Source of the DNA: JAFGDH01 sp964441265
GTDB taxonomy: Archaea > Aenigmatarchaeota > Aenigmatarchaeia > QMZP01 > QMZT01
Direction: 5' to 3'
Assembly (NCBI GenBank): GCA_964441265.1
Contig: CAYYKJ010000001.1
Coordinates: 1 to 64,000 of the forward strand
DNA: 64,000 nt
Shown here: piece by piece, positions 58,124 to 64,000 of the stretch
How positions within the stretch are numbered: the first letter of the stretch is position 1
Layout of the letters: each line of letters begins with the position of its first letter
Position numbers and translations under genes: made by a program
The notes under the pieces: model-generated
The model's input: only the letters and a program-made list of their open reading frames with translations
What the model was told of the DNA's origin: nothing
Database searches by the model: none

Positions 58124-61100
58124 ATGGGGTCGGGGTTCAGACATCTATTCGTATTTGCAATTTTAGCGGCTGTTTTCTTCGTTTCATACCAGATAATTGT
58201 CTTTGCCGCCGGTATCGACTCCGTAAACCTAGTCTCACCGGAAAACGGCACATGGTTCAGCAAGGACAACGACACCATAAAGTTCATCTTCAATTATACG
58301 GGGGAGAACGCGACCGCTTCATGCGAGCTTTTCGTAGAAGGCACGCCCAGCGGGACAAACTCCAGCGTAATTAACAACACCAACACGACCATTTACTCTA
58401 ATTCCAGCCTCTCGGAGGGACACCTCAGCTGGCTCGTTAACTGCACGAACGGATCCAGCCTGGCCTCTGGAACCCGGATCCTGAGCATCGACAGGACCGA
58501 CCCCTTGGTGTCTTTCGTTTCTCCCGCCACGACATACAACACGACCCAGAATTCCATAAATTTCTCCTTCAACGTGACGGATAACATGGACAAGGTGATG
58601 GAATGTTACATATATGTGAATTCCACCCTCGTAGACACGAACTCCACCGTGGCCAACGCGACAAGGACATATTTCAACGAGACCGGACTGTCAGCGGGGC
58701 TAAACCAAAACTGGACCGTGAACTGCTCTGACAGCGCCAATAATTCCCACCAGCCGTCCGAGATAATATTCAATATCGACCAGAGTCCCCCTTATTATAC
58801 CGACACATCGGACAATTCGAGCGGAAACGTGGCGGAGGGAAGCATCGTGGGCATTTCAGTCTACTGGAACGATAATCTCGGTCTGGACACCGGAATTTTG
58901 AGGACGAACCTCACCAGCACATGGGAGAATTCCACCTATTGCGGCATGTCCGGGAGCAGCGGGTGGTGCAACGGGACCATAAATACGACGGGCTACCCGG
59001 AAACAACTGTGTGCTGGAATGAATACGCGAACGATACGCTCGGTCAGTCCAACAATTCCATGCCTGCCACATGCTTTTACATAGCACCGCCGATAAACCC
59101 CGGAAACCTTTCATATGCCTTTGTTCCATCCCCCGTCTGGGTGAACATGTCGAGGGGAGACATGTTTTTCTATGATTCGAACGAGGTGTTCATAGCCGCG
59201 AATTTCACCAATTTCAACGGAACTCCGGCAACGGGCCTGGACGTGAGCGCCGACTTCTCTCCCGTCGGGGGAGCGGGCAGCATGCAGGCAGTGGAAAGGG
59301 GAGATGGACTATATGAACTCAACGACACCATCGATTATTCTTCAATACCCGGAGGAGTCCAGAACATATTTCCGTACACAGTGAACGTGACCGCACAGAG
59401 GCCGGGAACTACGTACCAGCTCAATGTGAGCGCAACCGTGCTTCTCGTGAACATGACGACCGTTCCCGGATGTCCGCCGAATTCAAGTGAGATACCTGAG
59501 AAAATGATACTCCTTAACGGGACCGAGGTGAACGTATCTGGATGCAATGCATCCTGCTCCGGATATGACAGGGCCGAATGGAACGGGACGGACTGGCTGG
59601 TATGCGGGCCCAATTTCGGCGGTGACACGACGAACTTCAGTTACATAGCCGATACTGGCAATTTCTCTGAATTCCCGCTGGTGCTGGACATACCCGGACT
59701 GGCAAAAATCAATTTCACCGATCCCGTTGACATGAGCACCCAGGAGAGAAGCCAGGCCATAATGCAGTTCGCGATGGAAAACCTCATGACCGCCGGGGAA
59801 GTCGGGGTTAACGAAACCGAATGGGGAGGGGCAAACCCCAACAAGCCTAACCTCAGCCTGCAGGCGGAAATAACAATGTACAATATCAGCGGCCTGCTGA
59901 AAATATCAGGAGAGCCCCAGATAATAAAGTCCGACTACGGAGGGGGGAACGAAAAGACATGCGATACCTGCAGCAACATAATATGGGACGGGGAGAACAT
60001 GACCTTTCTGGTCTCGAGTTTCTCTGATTACGGACTGACGGACGGGATTAACGTGACCCTTCAGAGCCCGGGCAACTTTTCATACGGAAACAGCCTCAAC
60101 TTCACCTACACGCCCACATGGAACTCCACCGTAAAGATGGACAACTGCACTCTCTACGGGAACTTTTCCGGAGTCTGGGAAGCGAATCAGTCAAACCAAT
60201 CTGCACTCTCGAACGGATCTGTAAACTGGATAGACATCAGCGCCCAGGACAACACTTACATATGGAACGTTTATTGTTTTGACACCGCGGGAATGAAAGA
60301 CTTCTATTCGATAAACTGGACGATTACACTGGACACCGATGCTCCGGATATCACGATAAACGAACCACTCAACGAGACCGTTCAGAGCGATGCGTTCAAC
60401 TTCACCTATTCGGACGTAAATTGCTCTGTTTACTCTATCAACGGTAATCCAAATGTCACCAATTGTTCTATCGTGAGTGATGATTGGTCCGGGAACTTCG
60501 GTGGTCTGAGTGACGGACAGAATTACGTTACCGTCTGGGTGAATGATTCGGTTGGTAACTGGAACTCCTCTCAAAGGTACTGGACCAGGGACACGGATGC
60601 GCCCGATTTCACACTTGAACACCCTGCGAACGAGTCATATCCGAGAACATGGGCATGGGCTAACATCACGCTGGACCAGGATGCAGACTGGTGCGGATAT
60701 TCGCTCAACGGGAGTTCGAATGTTACCATGAGCAATGACTCGGGCACGCATTATTATGCGAACGTGTCTTCGGGAGAGGGGCAGCAGAACATAATCTTCT
60801 GGTGCAATGACACGGCAGGGAACATGAACATCTCATCTACTGTATTATTCAGGTTCGATGTGACTTATCCGGCCATGGAAATCGTGCTTCCGGAAAACAC
60901 CACCTACGGATCCACTTCCAGGACGTTAAATTATACTTATACTGAATCGAACGAGGATACCTGCTGGTACGAGTACAACTCCTCGAATACGACGCTGGTA
61001 AGTTGCGGCAACACTTCGTTCACCGCCCTTGACAACCAGGCATCCACGCTGGTGCTCTGGATAAATGATACCGCGGGGAATACGAACTCGAGCTCGGTCA

Positions 61101-63238
61101 CGTTCACCGTGGACACGGATGCGCCCGATTTCACACTTGAACACCCTGCGAACGAGTCATATCCGAGAACATGGGCATGGGCTAACATCACGCTGGACCA
61201 GGATGCAGACTGGTGCGGATATTCGCTCAACGGGAGTTCGAATGTTACCATGAGCAATGACTCGGGCACGCATTATTATGCGAACGTGTCTTCGGGAGAG
61301 GGGCAGCAGAACATAATCTTCTGGTGCAATGACACGGCAGGGAACATGAACATCTCATCTACTGTATTATTCAGGTTCGATGTGACTTATCCGGCCATGG
61401 AAATCGTGCTTCCGGAAAACACCACCTACGGATCCACTTCCAGGACGTTAAATTATACTTATACTGAATCGAACGAGGATACCTGCTGGTACGAGTACAA
61501 CTCCTCGAATACGACGCTGGTAAGTTGCGGCAACACTTCGTTCACCGCCCTTGACAACCAGGCATCCACGCTGGTGCTCTGGATAAATGATACCGCGGGG
61601 AATACGAACTCGAGCTCGGTCACGTTCACCGTGGACACGGATGCGCCCTCCATCACGATAAACGATCCGGTCAATGATACCGTGAATTCGAATGATTTCA
61701 GCTTCACCTACGGGGAGAGCGTCAACTGGACGGCCTATTCGGTGGACGGGGCGGCTAACGTGACCAATTCGTCCGTATCGGAATGGTCAGGAACGCTGAC
61801 CGGACTGAGCGACGGTGTGCACAACGTGACCGTCTGGGCGAACGATTCGGTTGGGAAGATGAGATCCAGTACCAGGTGGTGGACCAGGGACACGGACACG
61901 CCTGACATATTCAATGTCACTAACGGAACTGCGGGCTCTTCCAGCGCGAGCATAATCTGGAACACCACACAATCGTCAAATTCCACAGTATATTACGGCA
62001 CGAACCAGAGCACACTGAACCAGGACGAGGGAAATTCATCATTTGTAACGGAACATTCCGTTTCGCTGTGCGGACTCAGCGCAGGCACGACTTATTACTA
62101 CAACGTCTCTTCATGCGACCAGGCCGGCAACTGCAACAACACCGGAACCTACAACTTCACCACGTCCGAATCATCGGGGTGCACTGAATCATGGTCCTGC
62201 ACATCATGGACGATCTGCATAGGCAATCTCCAGACAAGAACATGTACAGATTCGAACAACTGCGGAACCACGGTCAACAAGCCGGCAGAGAGCCAGTGGT
62301 GCAGATCGGGCGGGGGAGGAGCCCCTTCGGAAGAGGAGGAAGAAGAACCCGAAAAGAAGCATTCCTGGATAGAAATACTACCGGAGGAAAATGCGACCAT
62401 GAAAATCAACAAGTCCGGTCTCGATTTCACGGAAATAAAGATAAAGGTGAAGGAAATCGTCGAATCGGTCTCGTTGACAGTCAAAAAACTTTCAGAGAAA
62501 CCGGAATGGGTCGGATCCGGTCCCTCCGGAAAGGTCTACCAGTATGTGTCGGTTACTACTGAGAACTTTGAGGAAGATAAAATCGATAAAACGAGCATCA
62601 GCTTCAGGGTCCCGAAATCCTGGGTGAGGGAGAACAATATCGACAGGAACAGCATTCTTCTTATGAGGTTCAAGGACACCTGGCAGAGGCTGGCGACAAG
62701 ACTGATCGGCGAGGACAGCGATAACATCTATTTCGAGGCAGAAACTCCCGGATTCTCCTATTTCGCGATAAGCGGGGAAGAAAAGATGGTATGTGAGGCA
62801 GGAGCAAAGAGATGTTCCGGGGACATTCTCCAGCAGTGCAGACAGGAAGGATCCGGATGGATCACGCTGGAGGAATGCGAGCACGGGTGCGATACCGAAG
62901 CTCTCGAATGCAAGGAAATGGTCTGCGAGCCGGGGATAACCAGATGTTCCGGCGATCTTCTCCAGATATGCCCCGAAGAAGGATCCGGATGGATCACGCT
63001 GGAGGAATGCGAGCACGGATGTATCAGAAACGAAAGATGCAGAGATTCCGGGGTTGTTCCGGGAATAAGTGAAATAGATTACAAGATAATAAGCGGTTAT
63101 GTATTGATAGCGCTCACCCTGGTCCTCATTATCATGATACTGAAACCGATCCGGAAGAAAAGGAAGAAACTCCGGACCAAGAGTCACCATAAAACCCGTC
63201 CCAAGAAACACAAAACCCGGAAGAAAAGGAAGAAATGA
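58124..63238 (+). CDS. giant surface protein with Ig-like repeats and PGF-pre-PGF domain
   Basis: 1,704 residues. A signal peptide (about 5-28) is followed by a chain of Ig-like modules dense in Asn-X-Ser/Thr sites. Residues about 820-1170 contain a 174-residue unit repeated twice in tandem. Near the end are a fibronectin-like module, a CTESWSCTSWTICIGN thrombospondin-like segment, then a PGF-pre-PGF domain (IDKTSISFRVPKSWVRENNI ... AETPGFSYFAISG). Two Cys-rich repeats of the CxxGxxRCSGDxLQxC type follow, then a membrane helix and a very basic tail. It is an S-layer or adhesin-type glycoprotein. TATA box TTTAAATAAC lies 25 bases before the ATG. Confidence 0.85.
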   Translation: MGSGFRHLFVFAILAAVFFVSYQIIVFAAGIDSVNLVSPENGTWFSKDNDTIKFIFNYTGENATASCELFVEGTPSGTNSSVINNTNTTIYSNSSLSEGHLSWLVNCTNGSSLASGTRILSIDRTDPLVSFVSPATTYNTTQNSINFSFNVTDNMDKVMECYIYVNSTLVDTNSTVANATRTYFNETGLSAGLNQNWTVNCSDSANNSHQPSEIIFNIDQSPPYYTDTSDNSSGNVAEGSIVGISVYWNDNLGLDTGILRTNLTSTWENSTYCGMSGSSGWCNGTINTTGYPETTVCWNEYANDTLGQSNNSMPATCFYIAPPINPGNLSYAFVPSPVWVNMSRGDMFFYDSNEVFIAANFTNFNGTPATGLDVSADFSPVGGAGSMQAVERGDGLYELNDTIDYSSIPGGVQNIFPYTVNVTAQRPGTTYQLNVSATVLLVNMTTVPGCPPNSSEIPEKMILLNGTEVNVSGCNASCSGYDRAEWNGTDWLVCGPNFGGDTTNFSYIADTGNFSEFPLVLDIPGLAKINFTDPVDMSTQERSQAIMQFAMENLMTAGEVGVNETEWGGANPNKPNLSLQAEITMYNISGLLKISGEPQIIKSDYGGGNEKTCDTCSNIIWDGENMTFLVSSFSDYGLTDGINVTLQSPGNFSYGNSLNFTYTPTWNSTVKMDNCTLYGNFSGVWEANQSNQSALSNGSVNWIDISAQDNTYIWNVYCFDTAGMKDFYSINWTITLDTDAPDITINEPLNETVQSDAFNFTYSDVNCSVYSINGNPNVTNCSIVSDDWSGNFGGLSDGQNYVTVWVNDSVGNWNSSQRYWTRDTDAPDFTLEHPANESYPRTWAWANITLDQDADWCGYSLNGSSNVTMSNDSGTHYYANVSSGEGQQNIIFWCNDTAGNMNISSTVLFRFDVTYPAMEIVLPENTTYGSTSRTLNYTYTESNEDTCWYEYNSSNTTLVSCGNTSFTALDNQASTLVLWINDTAGNTNSSSVTFTVDTDAPDFTLEHPANESYPRTWAWANITLDQDADWCGYSLNGSSNVTMSNDSGTHYYANVSSGEGQQNIIFWCNDTAGNMNISSTVLFRFDVTYPAMEIVLPENTTYGSTSRTLNYTYTESNEDTCWYEYNSSNTTLVSCGNTSFTALDNQASTLVLWINDTAGNTNSSSVTFTVDTDAPSITINDPVNDTVNSNDFSFTYGESVNWTAYSVDGAANVTNSSVSEWSGTLTGLSDGVHNVTVWANDSVGKMRSSTRWWTRDTDTPDIFNVTNGTAGSSSASIIWNTTQSSNSTVYYGTNQSTLNQDEGNSSFVTEHSVSLCGLSAGTTYYYNVSSCDQAGNCNNTGTYNFTTSESSGCTESWSCTSWTICIGNLQTRTCTDSNNCGTTVNKPAESQWCRSGGGGAPSEEEEEEPEKKHSWIEILPEENATMKINKSGLDFTEIKIKVKEIVESVSLTVKKLSEKPEWVGSGPSGKVYQYVSVTTENFEEDKIDKTSISFRVPKSWVRENNIDRNSILLMRFKDTWQRLATRLIGEDSDNIYFEAETPGFSYFAISGEEKMVCEAGAKRCSGDILQQCRQEGSGWITLEECEHGCDTEALECKEMVCEPGITRCSGDLLQICPEEGSGWITLEECEHGCIRNERCRDSGVVPGISEIDYKIISGYVLIALTLVLIIMILKPIRKKRKKLRTKSHHKTRPKKHKTRKKRKK
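60589..61632 (+). repeat. tandem duplication of 522 bp, copies identical by eye
   Basis: The unit GGACACGGATGCGCCC... occurs at 60589-61110 and again at 61111-61632 and I saw no difference between the two. The period is 174 codons, so the frame is kept. It covers two Ig-like modules with paired Cys. Such identity indicates a very recent duplication or gene conversion. Confidence 0.9.
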
Positions 63239-63297
63239 GTCTTTTTGCGCTAATCTTTTAAATATTTTTCTACATAAAAGTAATAACAGGTAGGAAA

Positions 63298-63867
63298 ATG
63301 AAGGGCGGACTGTATAAATTTCCCCTGTTATTGACGTTTTTTAATCTTTTAGCATGCTCCACAACGAAATACTTCCGGGGCGACACAGAAATGATGAAGC
63401 CTGTCTATGACAGAATAAACAAGGAAGACTGGAAGATAATAAGCCACCTCGGAGATTCTCCTGACATAGGAAAAATATATCCGGATACGGTCACCGTAGG
63501 CGGAGAAACCTATAAAATCAACATGAGTCTTTCGGGGAAACACTCGAATCCGAAGATGACGATCAATTTCATAGACCCCAATCCACTCGGATGGGATCCC
63601 GCAGCATGTCTGCAGTATCAAATCTCGGAGTGGAGAGACGAAGGAAGAGAAAGAGAGATAGACGGACTCCCTGAGAAGATAAAGGCGTGGGAAGCCAGAT
63701 TAGCTGGTGATTCGCTGGCGATAGAACCCCAAGAACTAAGCGACGACGCGGTCACGAAAGCAGTGGAAAAATACATAAAAATGATGAAAAAACTGGGAGA
63801 AAGATACGCTGTAGACTCGCTCCCCGAGGAACTTCCCCGGCTGGAAAAACAGAACGACAAAAGATAA
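63298..63867 (+). CDS. putative lipoprotein, 189 aa
   Basis: A hydrophobic N-terminus ends in a lipobox-like FFNLLACSTT (Cys about 20), so the protein should be exported and lipid-anchored. The mature part is charged, with helices near the C-terminus (VEKYIKMMKKLGERYAV). No family is recognised. TATA-like TTTAAATATT (about 63257-63267) and a ribosome-site-like AGGTAGG precede the ATG. Confidence 0.6.
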   Translation: MKGGLYKFPLLLTFFNLLACSTTKYFRGDTEMMKPVYDRINKEDWKIISHLGDSPDIGKIYPDTVTVGGETYKINMSLSGKHSNPKMTINFIDPNPLGWDPAACLQYQISEWRDEGREREIDGLPEKIKAWEARLAGDSLAIEPQELSDDAVTKAVEKYIKMMKKLGERYAVDSLPEELPRLEKQNDKR

Positions 63868-63875
63868 AACCGTTA

Positions 63876-64000
63876 TTACTCCTTGGCCTTTTTGTCCCCG
63901 GTTTTCTTTGCCTTTTCCGGCTTCTTCTCCGATTTTTTGGAGGACTTTTTCTTCTCCTCTTCCTTTCGCTTCCTGGTCTCCTCTTTCTTTGCCTTCTTTT
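63876..64000 (-). CDS. Lys/Glu-rich C-terminal tail of a gene running off the window
   Basis: On the minus strand the frame is open to the window end and stops with TAATAA (63878-63876 first). It encodes about 41 residues of Lys, Glu, Ala and Ser (EKKPEKAKKTGDKKAKE at the end). The N-terminal part is beyond 64000. This low-complexity tail is like those of archaeal ribosomal or nucleic-acid-binding proteins; the family is unknown. Confidence 0.45.
   Translation of the reverse strand, partial: KKAKKEETRKRKEEEKKKSSKKSEKKPEKAKKTGDKKAKE

Noticed and set aside
1..64000. CRISPR array
   Set aside because: No array of short direct repeats with unique spacers was found; the repeats seen are the 522-bp duplication, the 31-bp tRNA repeat and the 20-bp-period operator.
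1..64000. insertion sequence or integrase gene
   Set aside because: No transposase or integrase motif was recognised, even near the tRNA-flanked HEPN/MNT module.

Overview
The window looks like part of the chromosome of an anaerobic archaeon of DPANN or deep euryarchaeal type; the phylum cannot be fixed from the sequence alone. The archaeal markers are the chromatin protein MC1, a four-subunit pyruvate:ferredoxin oxidoreductase, 4-demethylwyosine synthase, NurA, an archaeal RNase Z operon neighbour set (Era-like GTPase, DUF2073, DUF2072-like Zn ribbon), hexulose-phosphate synthase/isomerase as the pentose source, tRNA genes without an encoded CCA, and a TATA element about 25 nt before many start codons, which implies widespread leaderless mRNAs. 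Large Asn-X-Ser/Thr-rich surface proteins, one with a PGF-pre-PGF domain, are also typical of such archaea.

Layout. 0-9 kb: an acidic micro-ORF, folate ligase, a P-loop kinase, a queuosine-precursor-type transporter, MC1, a DedA protein, a resolvase-like nuclease, a cysteine-desulfurase homologue without its catalytic cysteine, AlaX, Nudix and isochorismatase enzymes. 9-14 kb: a redox operon of POR gamma-delta-alpha-beta, a ferritin-like protein, ferredoxin and a 2-hydroxyacid dehydrogenase. 14-24 kb: an HD phosphohydrolase, a ferritin-VIT1 fusion, small membrane or unknown proteins, two disrupted genes, a membrane-anchored double thioredoxin protein, and two paralogous methyltransferases around a beta-propeller gene. 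24-34 kb: wyosine synthase, a DsbA-like plus SufS-like pair, permeases, a second HD enzyme and NurA. 34-40 kb: a giant surface protein and RNase Z, then a nucleotidyltransferase pair. 40-44 kb: a six-gene minus-strand operon carrying the Era-like GTPase, HPS and PHI. 44-49 kb: acetate-type transporter, beta-propeller protein and a two-gene ABC exporter.

49-55 kb is the most unusual stretch. Three minus-strand tRNA genes, Gly(TCC), Pro(TGG) and Thr(CGT), carry insertions that read as introns at non-standard sites: all three in the T-loop, Thr also in the D-loop, and Gly also in the D-loop and the anticodon stem. A HEPN/MNT toxin-antitoxin-like pair next to tRNA-Gly is bounded by a 31-bp direct repeat (30/31 identical) of the tRNA-Gly 3' end plus its terminator, as in an integrated element. 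Its first gene starts with a winged helix and is preceded by three operator-like repeats spaced exactly 20 bp apart. Upstream of tRNA-Gly, in the same likely transcript, are three hairpins resembling a guide RNA. A decayed second copy of the nucleotidyltransferase pair of 40 kb lies between tRNA-Pro and tRNA-Thr.

54-64 kb: an exported Cys-rich protein, an AmrS-type radical SAM enzyme with a flavoprotein, a short Zn ribbon, and a 1,704-residue surface protein that contains a tandem duplication of 522 bp whose copies look identical. At least four loci (17.4-18.0, 18.5-18.9, 30.7-31.0 and 53.7-54.3 kb) are single genes broken by stops, frameshifts or a deletion.
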